From positions 6,237,555 through 6,301,554 of the forward strand of contig NC_043746.1 in the NCBI RefSeq assembly GCF_902148845.1: a stretch of DNA of 64,000 nucleotides, written 5' to 3'. Position 1 is the stretch's first letter. Every line of letters starts with the position of its first letter. Shown here one piece after another: positions 1 through 19,851 of the stretch. The DNA comes from Salarias fasciatus. Taxonomy: Eukaryota > Chordata > Actinopteri > Blenniiformes > Blenniidae. The notes under the pieces were generated by a model, which saw nothing but the letters and a program-made list of their open reading frames with translations, made no database searches and was not told where the DNA came from. A program made the translations under genes and the position numbers.

Positions 1-238
1 GAAAGACGGATGCTGAAGTCTTGCAATTATGTAGTCAGCTTATTGCCTCATATAAGTAGTTTATCTCCAGCAGCTGTAATAACCCCTCATGGTTTGGACA
101 GCCTGAGGGATTGATTTCAGAAAAACCTGAAAGCATTACAAACGTTGGTCCATTCATTCATCGTTCTTGGCGACTCTGTCCAAGTTAAAGTCGAGTGCTG
201 AAGCTTATGGGTGAAGGACAGAGTTCATTCCAGACAGC

Positions 239-388
239 ATAGTTTAATGACACCAATGCACGATCAGAAAATGTGTTTTTGGACTGCATGAGGGGAAAAC
301 ATACACACAAGGAGAAAACATGCAAACTCCCCACAGAAAGGTCAAACTGGGAGGTCACTGTCAGGTGAGAGTGCAAACCACTGCCGAT
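239..388 (-). repeat. Degraded teleost tRNA-type SINE/LINE-tail repeat
   Basis: Read on the minus strand, this carries the widespread fish repeat phrase around GGGGAGTTTGCATGTT, followed by a diverged run that normally ends in a GTCCAAAAACATG-like motif. The same family occurs again near 47555-47830 (+) and 49259-49476 (-). It is recognised by memory of the family consensus; exact ends are not resolvable by eye. Confidence 0.6.
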
Positions 389-3085
389 CTGGAAATACAA
401 TTTTTGTTGAAAATATGAGGTGTGAAAAGTCAAAGTGTAACATAAACACTTAAAACAATCCATTCAAATAACTACAGTGGCGAGTTGAAGCAAATGTAAT
501 ATTTATTTTCTTCAAGGTTAAAAAGTCAAACAAACAGCAGAACACTTTGAGAAGTGATGTGGAATTAGGGTTTGGATAAAACTTTAATTACAAGTTAAAA
601 GAATGAGTAATTGATTGCAGCTGAATCAAGTTTTATGACTTTAAATTCAAACGTGAAACTCTTTCAGTATTTAAGGAGAGAAAACATGTATTTTGAAGAG
701 AACAGAGGAACTTTTGTTTCCAAGTTAAACCATCTTGAAATGTTTTACTTTGGGCGTTTTGATGGGAGAGCAGCTGGGATCATAGCTTCAAATCAAATAC
801 ATCTGTATCACTCAGTGAAACAAAATGCTGAATATTGGTCTGTCAAGCAAGAGTATACTTTATTTTCCTGCTTTTAACTTATACTCAAAACACATTGTGT
901 GCATGCAATTTGAAGCCGCTCAAATATATAAATATATGCCATAATTTCTGCAGCTTCGGTTAAAGTCCAGTGATTCTTTTTTTTCTATGTTGTGTTTTTA
1001 TCTCCTGGTGCCTTTTATTCACCACTGAGCAGATTAGCCATCTGTTGCAGGAGGGTTGCTAAAAAAAAAACAAAAAGAAAAAACAAAGGAAGGGGTTAAA
1101 AAACTGCTATAAATGTTCGTTAAACTAAGCAGAAGTAATTAGTGAGAGACAGTCCTGCTGCACGGCCTCTCATGACGCCCTGCATTCATGCAAGAGCACA
1201 AAAAGAAGCTTTATGCTTTATTTAAGCTCCAGGGAGGGTAAATAAGCTCAGTCCAGGTATCACATGCAGCACATACATCACTGATGCAAATGATGTGCAT
1301 AAAGAAGAAAGTCCAGGCCTCACGCTGTTACATCAGTACCAAGAGCATAAATTATGTCAATGCGGAGCGGAAAGTGAACAAAAAGCTGCTCTGAAGAGTT
1401 GACCAATCCCTCCTTCAACTTCTTTTGACAGAAAACCTTTAATTTCTGCAACAATACGGTATGTGAGTCGGACTCTGTAAAAATCTGGTTGTTCTTGTTA
1501 GGATGTCAGTTTTGCCGGAACTGTTTTCTGTTGATTTTTGGCAAATAACAATGCATTCAATGCATAGTTCACCCAGAATGAATCGTTTTTCATTAGTTAC
1601 AACAGGCATAAGGTAGGCTTACACAAAGCAAGCAAAACTCAAACGATGTAGTAGAAGGTCTTTGCATTCAAAACAAAGTTTTCTCATCGCTTTGGTAGTT
1701 GGAGAATTAAGCCAAACTTTGGACCTTTTAATTTGTCACTATCACTGACTATACCTAATTTTATTTTATTTTTTTATTCATCCAGAATAAATGGCTTTTA
1801 TCTTTCAATTAAATTGAAAAGTTTGATGGTGCAATATCCAGTTAAATTCAGTGTATCTGGACTTTACATCTCATTTTACATATTATTCAGTGGAAATGGA
1901 TCCTTTTACCCAAAGACATAAATAATTCAGAGTGCAGTCCTCCCTGTATTACTCTGAGGTTATTTTGAATTTTAATGGAATCATATCCAATTTTTCAATC
2001 ACCTCTTTGTAAACTTCAGCAAAAAATGTTTTTTTTTTTCTTTTTAACTACAGTCAGACCCCTGTGTAAACTCTGTGGTTTGTACTGAGACTCACATGAA
2101 GACAGGAAATCACAGAGACAGGAGTGATTCTCCCCAGTAATAGATCACGCTTCGTCCTTCTACCTAATAAAAGGAGAATTACCTTAAACTGAGCGCAGGT
2201 AATGTCTCCAGGCTTCAGTTTAGAAATGTAATATGAAACGGCTTTGTGTCATTACATTAAATGCAGTATAAACCATGACCGACGGTGGCCTCCTTAAAGT
2301 ATCTTGAAGCTAAACCAGGCTGAGGCCTTCAGGTCCAGTCTGACCTCTTGAACCTTCGCTGGAACCACAGTTTTGCTGATGTAAATGCACTTGTTCGTCG
2401 TCTCAACTGAACTGTGACACGTCCTCATGTAATCTCCGCCGTGCTGACGATGGACCGTCCTCATCAGCGTGCGATGTTTCTGAGCGGCCCGCCGCCTCAG
2501 AGACTCTCAGTCTGCACATCGCTCGGTGCGCTGTCTGCTTTATCAGTAATTGTTCACTCCAGCATTTCCCGGTGACACCAGTGTTAACTGGAGCGAGCAG
2601 TGCCGCCGTCTGCAAGACAAACACCACTCAATCTGTTGACCATATCCACGTTTTTGAAGGTAGGTCACGCAGCCATTGGAAGGCAAATGCATTCAATTGG
2701 CTTCACACAATTAGCGCAGGTCAACAGTGAGATACGGTGAAGCGGGGACTCCTGTCCATCCTTTCCATGGTTACAGTGCAAACGACATGTGAAGAAACTT
2801 TGCTTCCATTCCAGAAACCTGCCTGTTTTTGTTTCTCAGCTCAGCAAGAGAGTGAAAATGTCCTTAATTTGAAATGTATCCGTGCATTGAGTTATGTGAA
2901 AGAAAAGCTTTAATTTACTGTTACTGAATGAATGGAAGGAGTCTTACAGCTGTCTCCAGTCGGCCCACTCCGGAGGGAAGCATTTGCTTTCCCATCAGCA
3001 TGCAGGTCAGATAATCGGCTCCTGCAGCCAGGGTTTGGCGGGCAATCGTCCATGATATGTGACTGCTTGGCTGGATGGACAAACT

Positions 3086-3112
3086 GAGAGAGAGAGCGAG
3101 AGAGAGAGAGAG
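3086..3112. repeat. (GA)n microsatellite
   Basis: About 27 bases of alternating GA with one interruption. It is a simple repeat in the slc7a2 upstream region. Confidence 0.9.
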
Positions 3113-3772
3113 CTGGCTGTTGTCACGCCGTCAGTCGTCGGCTCTGCTTCTTGGGGCCAGCTGCCACCTTCCCACTGAGGTCTTAAGCTGGTTTGAGCTG
3201 GTCTTGGCAGTAACACTCTCCAATGCAAACTCAGCCCCGGTTGTAATTTGCAGGTTGTATTAGCTGGAAAAATGTGGCATTTTCTTTCCCTCCAAGAGCT
3301 GGAGCGTTCAGCTGCTGCGGAGATGCCAGGCTTTTTTACAGGCGCATCACAGGGAGCCGGGTTATTGATTTTACTATGTCCGTGGGTCCAATAGCTCAGG
3401 GTACATTGAGCAATACCTGCCTTCCATTAGGAGGCCTGGCCCCCCTCCCCTCCGGCACTATCCACCCTTCATTGACCAATCAGCACCCATGCTTTTAGCA
3501 GCGCTCCTGTGGGCTGCACTGGGTAAACAGAGTGTGCCTCAATGTTTGTCAGTGAAAGTTGCCTAACCATTTATCAGTAGTCACGAGGCATCTGGACAGC
3601 TGGGTCCTGTTTAGCTCGTCAATGCATCCGAAATGACACCAAACAAGAAAAAGTCTCCTTCTGGTTTTCCCTCTCTGTCTCAGTGTGTGGTTCAGTGATG
3701 GGAGCTTACAGAGCAGTGTTGCTCCCACAAAGTTTTACTCCTCTGAAACAGAAATGTGGAGGTGAAATATAT

Positions 3773-3817
3773 TTCTCCTCCTCCTCCTCGTCCTCCTCCT
3801 CCTCCCCTAAATCCTAA
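3773..3817. repeat. Polypyrimidine (CTC)n tract
   Basis: An almost pure C/T run made of CTC triplets, broken by a single G. Such homopurine/homopyrimidine tracts can form triplex structures. It lies about 150 bases before a candidate 5' UTR exon. Confidence 0.85.
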
Positions 3818-3959
3818 TTCCCCTGGGTCTCCTCCTCCCCCTTTTGCCTCCCCTGCTCTGGGGACGTCACTCCCCTGGCCGTGGCAGGACTGCAGACTGA
3901 TTGCAGGGGCAAGGCGAGGGCAGGTCCTATGAAGAAACACAGGGGACAGAGGGGAGGAG

Positions 3960-4170
3960 GAACAGTTCTACTCTGTACAGTTTACGTGCCAGCAGAGTGA
4001 ATTAGTTCTCGGCACACTGGTGAGTTTTGAGGCTGCAGATCATTGGATAAGGAGAGCTGTGCTCCATATGCAGCTGATCCACAGGAGCAAGCTGGGAGAA
4101 AAGCACCAAAACTCCAAAGAGACTTGCTTTACCTGGATCTGAATTTGGACAGGACATTCTCCGCACAAAG
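3960..4170 (+). other. slc7a2: Candidate 5' UTR exon of slc7a2
   Basis: A good donor (AAAG followed by GTATGT) ends at 4170. The next acceptor in frame with the gene is at 5364, immediately before the first coding exon, whose 5' UTR part is only 8 bases (5365-5372). At least one upstream non-coding exon must therefore exist, and this is the best nearby candidate. The left edge is a guess and no TATA box is clear. RNA-seq junctions 4170-5365 would settle it. Confidence 0.35.
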
Positions 4171-5372
4171 GTATGTCTCTGATGCATCTCTTATATCCTG
4201 ACACCTGCATGCTTGAATTTATAACTACCACAAAACTGTTATCCTGCTGAATTCAACAGGTGTAGTCCACATGACACTATTCCAGTGATAATATCATTTT
4301 TCACTTTTTAGGTTTTACCTTGAAACATGAAAAAAAAAAACAAAAAAAAAAACAATATTGTGAGTTTATTGTGAGTTTCAGTCGACTGTATTCGTAGAGA
4401 TGCTGCACTACAGCCCACATTGTGATGCTAATGAGCTGCCACATCCCAGACTCATTTGTCTTGGACTCAGAATACACACAGCAGAGGAGGTCAATGCACA
4501 TTGGGACGGTCGTCACTGTTAATTTACGGTCAAGATGATCAAAGTTTAGGTTCAAAGATAGAAGCTTGAATTCTAAGAAAATGACAAACTATTCAGGAGG
4601 GAACAGAAATATTTGAACCCCATTCATCATATTGTACTCATGCAGCCATTTTTGGCAGCGTTGCATCAATCCCATAAATGAAAACTGACATTTTTATTCA
4701 GAAGACAATAGAAACAAAAGACACTTTGCAGATTTTCTTCTCATGTCCTTTACATATAATTAGTGCTGAGAGCTGCTGGAATGCCCGTATTGTGTCATAT
4801 TGGTGCATTCATGGTCTCATTATGAATGCAGCTCTTTGAGGACTTGGATCTGGACCATGAGTCCAAACAATAGATTTTAACAGGACTCCTACTGTATGAA
4901 CTTTACCGAGCTTCGAGCGCTCTGCAGCATTCCTAAAATGCATATCATTGTGAGGATTCAACATCGCTTTCAACAGTCTTAAACTCCACCCGTGTTTCAT
5001 TTTAAGTTATGCAACTGAGTTTTTCAGCATTTTTTGAAGAGAACAAGTGGTTTTCACCTCGAAAGGCAGAGCAGGTGGAGCTGAATCAACCTGCAGCCGC
5101 AGGCCTGAACTTTGGGTTTTCACCTTTCTAGCACCTTTGGTTGAATCCTACAGAAAGCAAATATTGATGCTGAGATAAAGGCGAGAAAGCAGATGTACAG
5201 GCCGGTTTTGTTTGGCACGTGCAAAAATGATTAACTGTTTTTTTGGGTGTTTGAAGGATTCCGCACTGCACATGTACAGACACCGTGAACTCACACACAT
5301 TCCCCCGAGCATGTGAGCTCTCTGGTATTTTCTGTATGTTGCCTGTCTTTCCCTCTGTCAACAGGTGTCAGC

Positions 5373-13978
<8,606 letters not shown>

Positions 13979-14398
13979 AGCTCGCCCGACCTTTCACAGA
14001 CTCTGAGAGGCGACGGATGCGTGAACGCACACGGCGCCTCTGCATCCATGCACCTGTACATACAGCTTCAGCGGGGGGGGGGCGGGGCTTCGCCCTCCAG
14101 CACCGCCAGCTCCCACACGGCGGGGGCCACATTGTGCATTCTGGACAGCGCGGAGGCCGGACTGAAGGGACAGGTATCACACTGGAGGGTGGTGCTGGTT
14201 TCTTTTTAACCGCGGAGCAGCATGCGCCTTTTGCTTCTTCATGGACTTTTAGCTCGTGAGACACTTTTTATCACTTGTCTGTTAATTTCTACATTTTGAA
14301 GGTTTGTGTCGGCTGGTTTTTAAATGTACAGTCTGTCCAATCTGTGCTACGTTTTGGCCCACCTCTGTTTTGTGTTTGATGTCCAACAAGGCCGTTAG

Positions 14399-14404
14399 AT
14401 TAAA
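14399..14404 (+). terminator. slc7a2: Candidate slc7a2 polyadenylation signal (ATTAAA)
   Basis: ATTAAA, the commonest variant of AATAAA, occurs about 420 bases after the stop codon. Another candidate, AATAAA, lies near 15000 beyond the LINE fossil. The true 3' end needs transcript data. Confidence 0.4.
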
Positions 14405-14499
14405 GATGTGCTGATTATCAACTACTTTAAATACACGCTGGGTTTGTGTGGGTTTAAGCATCACGGCTTCTGCTGCCATATTGAGTGCACTGACAGGAG

Positions 14500-14975
14500 T
14501 TTAAATCACACCGAAGGACACAGGAATAAAGCAGGACTAAACCTACAGGTCTGGTTCAGGACGGCCTGAATGTGGGAGTTACAGGATAAGTCCAGGTCAA
14601 AGGTCACTCCCAGGTTCCCCACAGTCTTACTAACACCATCCAGTCTTACTAAATTCTCTCTCAGGTGTTTTGGGCCAAATATAATAACTTCTGTTTTATC
14701 TGAATTTAGGAGGAGAAAATTAGGACTCATCCAGGTTTTTAAGACAAGTTTCTAGTTTGACAGCTTGATCGGTGTCGTCCGGCTTCATGGATAAGTAGAT
14801 CTGTGTATCATCTGCATAACAGTAGAAGTTAATGGAGTGATTCCTGATGACATTACCAACAGGAAGCATGTATAATGAAGAGCATAGGTCCTAGGTCCTG
14901 ATAAAAGTTTTAAAGAAGTTTGATTTATCATATTAAAGACCTGTAATGTGAATGTCAAGTGTCTGAAAAACAACC
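14500..14975 (-). mobile_element. LINE reverse transcriptase fragment (L2/CR1-like)
   Basis: On the minus strand this encodes the RT catalytic motif YADDTQIYLSMKPDDT (YADDTQ at 14801-14818), followed in another frame by LLLNSDKTEVIIFGPKHLR and NLGVTFD, which are typical of fish L2/CR1-clade LINEs. The frames are shifted relative to each other and no complete ORF remains, so this is a 5'-truncated, inactive copy. It lies just downstream of slc7a2 and antisense to it. Clade assignment (L2 rather than Rex1) is uncertain. Confidence 0.85.
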
Positions 14976-15926
14976 TTGTATATAAGCCTGAATAGTGCCA
15001 ATAAAATGTCTATAAAGAACTTACAATGAGTCTACAAATACCATTTAATGTCCTTGCAAAAATTCAATATAACAGTTTTGTAAAATCTCAATAACAGGTT
15101 TACAGAAAATCAAGAGAGTGGCAAAACAGTGGCTGTTAAACAGGAATGGAAATACTGATAAAATGCCCAAAGTGAATAGAAAATACCTTTAAAGCCTCTG
15201 AGGTGCTTAGAAGGAGCCTTTGAAGTGTCAATAAATCAACACTTTTAAGCATGTAGAGGCCAATAAGGTGACTTCAGTGTCAGGTAAGTGCTGACAGAGC
15301 TACAAAAGCAAAAAAAAAAAAACAACAAAAAAACACAAGATGCCTTTTAGTTTAACCTGATTAAACGGACCTGGTTTTACATGAAGAGAGATGGAAACAC
15401 CAGCCACGGTCTGCAGTCCCTCTGCTGTGGAAACTGATGTGATGCAGGAAACTAAATAAATTAACATCATGCAAGAAAATAAATCCTGAAATCAACCCTG
15501 AATCAATTCACATGACACGTGAATTATTATTAATGTTGAATGAGCTGAATGTCCAGCAGCGTGAACCCGGGGAGTGCAGACTGTGATTTTAAAGTAGGTG
15601 TCGCCACCGTGTGGCCACTGTAGGTATTGCGTCTCAGATGTGAGACGCTTCACTTCAGCACCTCTGCTTCAGCGCCAGCAGAGGGCGCCAGACTGCAGCT
15701 CTGCGGAGCCGCTGAGGGCCAGAGGGAGGAATCAGAGCAGCTGAGGAGTCATTTTCCCTTCTTCCTTCAGCCTGGGAGGAGGATGGAGCTGGGAGTCTGA
15801 GCAGGGCGGCTGGAGCCTGCAGAGTTCCAGCGAAGCTCCACAGTCTGAGCCCCACCGGCCCCTCTGGCCCTCATCTCTGTGGCCCCGCAGGGTCCCCGGC
15901 CCCTCTGGACCCCTGGACCCCTGACC
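14976..15926 (+). other. slc7a2-pdgfrl intergenic region and pdgfrl 5' flank/5' UTR
   Basis: No open frame with a recognisable product lies here. The left part is AT-rich; GC rises steeply after 15590 toward the pdgfrl start codon. It holds a consensus CTCF-like motif at 15675-15689. The pdgfrl promoter and 5' UTR are probably between about 15600 and 15926; no TATA box is obvious. Confidence 0.5.
15675..15689 (+). promoter_or_regulatory. Consensus CTCF-like motif, forward
   Basis: CCAGCAGAGGGCGCC matches the vertebrate CTCF core (CCASYAGRKGGCRSY) at every position. It lies about 250 bases upstream of the pdgfrl start codon, between slc7a2 and pdgfrl. Occupancy is inferred only from the motif. 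Confidence 0.6.
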
Positions 15927-16072
15927 ATGAAGCTGTGGCCGGTTCTGGTTGTGGCGTTGATCTGCTTGGAGCTGCACGGCGGTGAGTAGAGCCTGTTTCC
16001 ATGTGGGGGAGGCAGAGCGGCTGGGAAGATCATCACTGCAGCCTGGAAGGAGAGGTTGAGTAAATACTGCCT

Positions 16073-16119
<47 letters not shown>

Positions 16120-16225
16120 CGGTCTCTGTAGGAGGTGCAGCCCATAACTGGATCCCAGTCAACACTTTTCTCATGAAATCCTGCTCTTTGTGTCGCCTAC
16201 TGCTGCATCTGCCTGAGAGGAGCGG

Positions 16226-16267
<42 letters not shown>

Positions 16268-16438
16268 ACAGAGGGGAGAAGTTGTGTAAGTTTTTCCAAA
16301 GTGTTTGAGCAGACTGAAGTGAAAGCAGCTGGATGAGGCGAGGAGCAGCAGGCGGTTCTGATTATCCAGCCGTTCACGGCTGACCTCTGCTTCTGCTCTC
16401 GTTAGCTCAGCTCAGGAGAACACAGCAGCCAGAGGCCG

Positions 16439-16473
<35 letters not shown>

Positions 16474-18795
16474 CAGACCTGAGTCTGGGTTCTCTGAAGC
16501 CGCCGTGTCCTCGCCTGCCTGAAGGCGTCTGCCAGCAGGTCAAGCGGAGGAAGGATGTGGGCGAGAACCGCATCCGGCCGGGCGGGAAACGGGTGAAGGC
16601 GCGCCAGCCCAAGGTCAAAGACGGAGGGGTCAAAGGTCAGTCGCTGCTGACCCAGGTGCTGGATAAAGGCCGCTTCCTCCGCCTGGGCCCGAGCCTCTCG
16701 CTGGCCCCGGGGAACGACCTGGAGCTGCGCTGCAAGGGGAGCAACATCGGCTGGTCCTACCCCGCCTACCTGGACGCCTTCAACGACTCGCGCCTCAGGT
16801 GCGGCGGCGCCCCGCCCCCCCGGCTCCGCCCCCGCGGTGGGAGACCTTCTCACGCCGGTTTCTCCCCTGCAGCGTCAGGCAGAGCGACAAGTACGGCCAG
16901 CTGGTGCTGGCGTCCCCGTCCGCCGCCGACACCGGGCCCTACAGCTGCTGGGTGATCGTGTGCGACGGAGGAGAGTGCGAGAAAGACCAGGAGCGCTCCT
17001 ACGTCTCCTACATCTACTTCACCGGTGAGTCGGCCTTCCTCTGGTCTGTCACGCCTTCAGACTGAGTCCCAGAGACGACTGACGCTGCTGGGATTCCGGC
17101 GCCGCTCTCTCCCCCCAGACAGAGACAACCTCTTCGTCCCGTCGGCCATCCACTTCCAGATCGTATACCTGCGGCCGGACCGGCCGGCCGTGGTGCCCTG
17201 CAGGGTCACCGACCCCCAGGCCAAGGTCACGCTGCACAGGGAGGTCCCGCCGGAGGAGATCCCCGCCAACGGGACCCTGGTGACCTTTGACCCCGCCAAG
17301 GGCTTCATCCTGCAGAGCCCCCAGCCGGAGCACCAGGGCGTCCTGTACTGCAAGGCGGTGGCCAGGGGGACGCCTCAGATCTCCACCAAGTACCAGCTGC
17401 TCTACGTGGAGGGTGAGGGGGGCGCGGTGTGGGGGGGGAGGGGAGGGGAGGGGGGTGGAGCGGCGGCGGAGGTTTAACGGCTCTTCCTCTGCCTCAGTCC
17501 CCAGCGGCCCCCCCTTCGTGAGCCTGGTGGCCTCGTCCGCCGCCGCTCGGGGAGGCGACAGCGTCAACGTGACCTGCAGCGTGCTGGGAGAGCCGGAGGT
17601 GGACGTCAGCTTCAGCTGGTCCTACCCGGGGCAGGTGGGAGCAGCTGGACACAGCCTCAGAAACAACACCGTTAATAACATGATCGACCGAAGGGTTTGT
17701 TCTGATCACTGATCAGATCGGAACAGTATTGAATATTGCTTGTTCACTTTATAACATTTAGATAAAAAATGATTCTGATAAAACTCTTTAAATCTTAAAA
17801 AACTTGAAACCCAACCCCCAGGAGTGATGGGACGATGTATAAAATGCAAACAAGAATGAGATGCAATGATCTGCAGTTCTCCTAACCCATGTTATTTGCT
17901 CTTTTATTGACATTTTACATAATGTTCCAACTTTTGTGGGATCAGGGTCGATGATTTTCAAAGAAATATTTAAAACGTAAAAAAAAAAAAAAAAATTAAG
18001 TTTATTCATTTATTCTTCATAATTTTTTTTTTTAATTTTAAGCCAATAATTCAATTAATTTAATCACATTTATGTGATAATTTTTTCCTTTTTTTCTCAG
18101 GAATTTAAATTATGAAGATTAAAAATAGATAAATAAATAATGAAGATTTATTCCCAGTTTTATTTTATGAAACCTATTAAATAAATGAAACCTAAAATGA
18201 TAGTATTTTACATTCATTCAAATAATATGTCAGTGAAACTCAGCAGAATTACAAATTGTGCCATTTTTAATGTTTTTTTTCCCCACATTGTCTCATTTTT
18301 GGAAGAATTTTGCCAACGACTTTCATTTGTTTCATACCTGAATTTTACTTGAATCTTATAATGAGCAATGTTCTATTTTATTTGGTATATTTTTATTTCA
18401 TTAATGTAATCACATTTATTTATAATGGTTTTTTTTCCTATTTTTTCTATTTTATTCCTAAAGTAGTAATATTTTCAATCAAAAAAATTCATTTTATCCT
18501 CTTGTGAAAAACAACACCCTGATCCTACAAAAGGTCACGACCTCCTCGGGGGTTTGTGTCAGTGCCGGACGGCGGTCGTAGTGACGAGTGTGTGCCGACC
18601 CTGCAGGGCCAGCGCCCCGTCCGGGTGGAGACCTCCTGGAGGCTGGTGAACCGGGCCATGGGCTACACCACCCGCCTGTCGCAGAGCGTCCTGACCGTGG
18701 ACGACGTGGAGACCATCGACTTCGGGAGCTACGTCTGCAGAGCCAGGAACCCGCAGGGCGAGACCGTCATGGCCGCCAGCATCGTCTCCGAATGA
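15927..18795 (+). CDS. pdgfrl: Platelet-derived growth factor receptor-like protein (secreted Ig-domain protein)
   Basis: Coding exons: 15927-15981, 16477-16798, 16873-17024, 17119-17412, 17498-17634 and 18607-18795, giving 382 aa against 375 in human PDGFRL. The first exon is a signal peptide (MKLWPVLVVALICLELHGG). A basic linker with GENRIRPGGK follows. Then come Ig-like domains with conserved segments VLDKGRF, IGWSYPAYLD, SADTG-type SAADTGPYSCW, RPAVVPCRVT, TLHREVPPEEIPANGT, LLYVEVPSGPP, and VETIDFGSYVCRARN. No membrane span or kinase domain follows, as in the human protein. Human PDGFRL is described as a secreted candidate tumour suppressor (PRLTS) related to the PDGFR ectodomain; its ligand is not firmly known. 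Exons are strikingly GC-rich while the last intron is AT-rich. Gene order with slc7a2 and mtus1 supports the name. Confidence 0.96.
16073..16116 (+). repeat. Poly-G run of 44 bases in pdgfrl intron 1
   Basis: An uninterrupted run of 44 G in the assembly, about 90 bases after the first donor site. Its true length is uncertain because homopolymers this long are hard to sequence. It could form G-quadruplexes in DNA or in the nascent RNA. Confidence 0.85.
16228..16264 (+). repeat. (GT)n microsatellite, pdgfrl intron 1
   Basis: About 18 uninterrupted GT units between the poly-G run and the second (GT)n repeat of the same 495-base intron. Confidence 0.92.
16441..16472 (+). repeat. (GT)n microsatellite abutting pdgfrl exon 2 acceptor
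   Basis: Sixteen GT units run to within four bases of the acceptor AG (16475-16476), leaving only TTCAG after the repeat. There is no other polypyrimidine tract. Confidence 0.92.
17809..17950. mobile_element. MITE-like inverted-repeat element
   Basis: The left arm (GGGACGATGTATAAAATGCA) and the reverse complement of the right arm (TGGAACATTATGTAAAATGT) are diverged copies of one another, giving arms of about 45 bases and a hairpin of about 140 bases. The motif is familiar from abundant non-autonomous DNA transposons in fish, whose superfamily I cannot name with confidence. It lies in the AT-rich last pdgfrl intron. Confidence 0.65.
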
Positions 18796-18839
18796 GCCGC
18801 GGCGCTCCGGGAGCCGCGCATGTGTAGAGATAGAACCGC

Positions 18840-18845
18840 ATTAAA
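18840..18845 (+). terminator. pdgfrl: pdgfrl polyadenylation signal (ATTAAA)
   Basis: ATTAAA lies 45 bases after the pdgfrl stop codon and is followed by a GT/T-rich stretch. A very short 3' UTR is implied. Confidence 0.6.
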
Positions 18846-19152
18846 GGTCTGCTTCCAGGAAGGGTTTGTGGTCTTTTCTTCTGGATTTCTTTTAAAAAAA
18901 AAGAGATTTCCTGATGTGATTCGGAGCAGAGCGGCTCACGACAGTCCTCCTGGCATTTCCTGGCTGTGAGGAGCCGCCGGGTGCCAGGCCGACGCTCCGA
19001 TGGCTCCGCGTGAGGAATGTCAGGCGCTTCCTGCTCTGCTGCAGTTCACACTTTCTCAACATACCTGCTTCAGGAAATGAATGCAGCTCAGGGCATTTCA
19101 GACTGATGAAAGTAAAACCTACGGAAAGGAAACTGGAGCTTTTATACAAGAC

Positions 19153-19158
19153 TTTATT
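19153..19158 (-). terminator. mtus1: mtus1 polyadenylation signal (AATAAA)
   Basis: AATAAA on the minus strand, about 700 bases after the mtus1 stop codon. The pdgfrl and mtus1 transcripts therefore end tail to tail, with roughly 300 bases between their signals. Confidence 0.55.
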
Positions 19159-19851
19159 AATTGCATATTTGAAACAGGTTCAACACATTTAGCAATATAA
19201 CTTCCACACAAAATAAATGTACCGGAAGCGAGATCCGAGCGAAGCTGCTTCCTGTGAACGTTAAAGCTGCGGTGGAGGGACGGGACTGGAACACATGCAT
19301 CAACACCCGGATTGGTCCCGCGGTCAAAACAACAGATCAACATGAAAACAAACGTTTGAGGCCACAGGTGATCCTAAACTATCGATACAGGCATAAGGGG
19401 GGGGGGTTAAAAAAAATAAAAGCTGGATCCAGGAGAGGCCTGTGGAGAGCTGCAGGCGGGGGAACGGGCCTCCGGAGGCACGAGGAGCGTTTGGTGACGA
19501 GTGGAGGATCTGAGCCGCTGCTGCAGGAGTCCGGGGGGAGAAACGGCACATTCCTCACAGTTAAAACAATCACACCACCCTGAGCGGGGACCCAGTCTCC
19601 TGGCTTCCATACTGCACGTCTGGGACGAACGGCCTCCGACGGCGACGACAAAATGTTCAACAGCAAAGTCCTGAGATGCCCTTTTCCTTCATCCGCCACC
19701 AGAAACTAAAGGCGAGATGCGAGTCGGCCTGGCGCAGAAGTGCTTTGTGCAAAGTTGATTTTCCAGTCAGTAGTTTCCCTGTACACAACGTGGACGAGTC
19801 CATCCGGCCCCGGCGGGACGGTTCTGCTTCCTGGAAGCAGAGACGCCGTCG

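Larger units (their letters stand above)
1..3959. other. Upstream non-coding region
   Basis: I find no exon here that matches a known protein family. Short open frames have no conserved motif and no convincing splice sites. The stretch is moderately AT-rich, holds one SINE-type repeat near 239-388, a GA repeat near 3086 and a pyrimidine tract near 3773. It is probably the distal 5' flank or first intron of slc7a2. An upstream gene lying outside the window cannot be excluded. Confidence 0.5.

Noticed and set aside
2403-2627. 74-residue minus-strand frame in the upstream region
   Set aside because: It has no family resemblance and no splice or promoter context.
15732-16174. Proline-rich minus-strand frames over pdgfrl exon 1
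   Set aside because: The proline run is only the poly-G tract read on the other strand.
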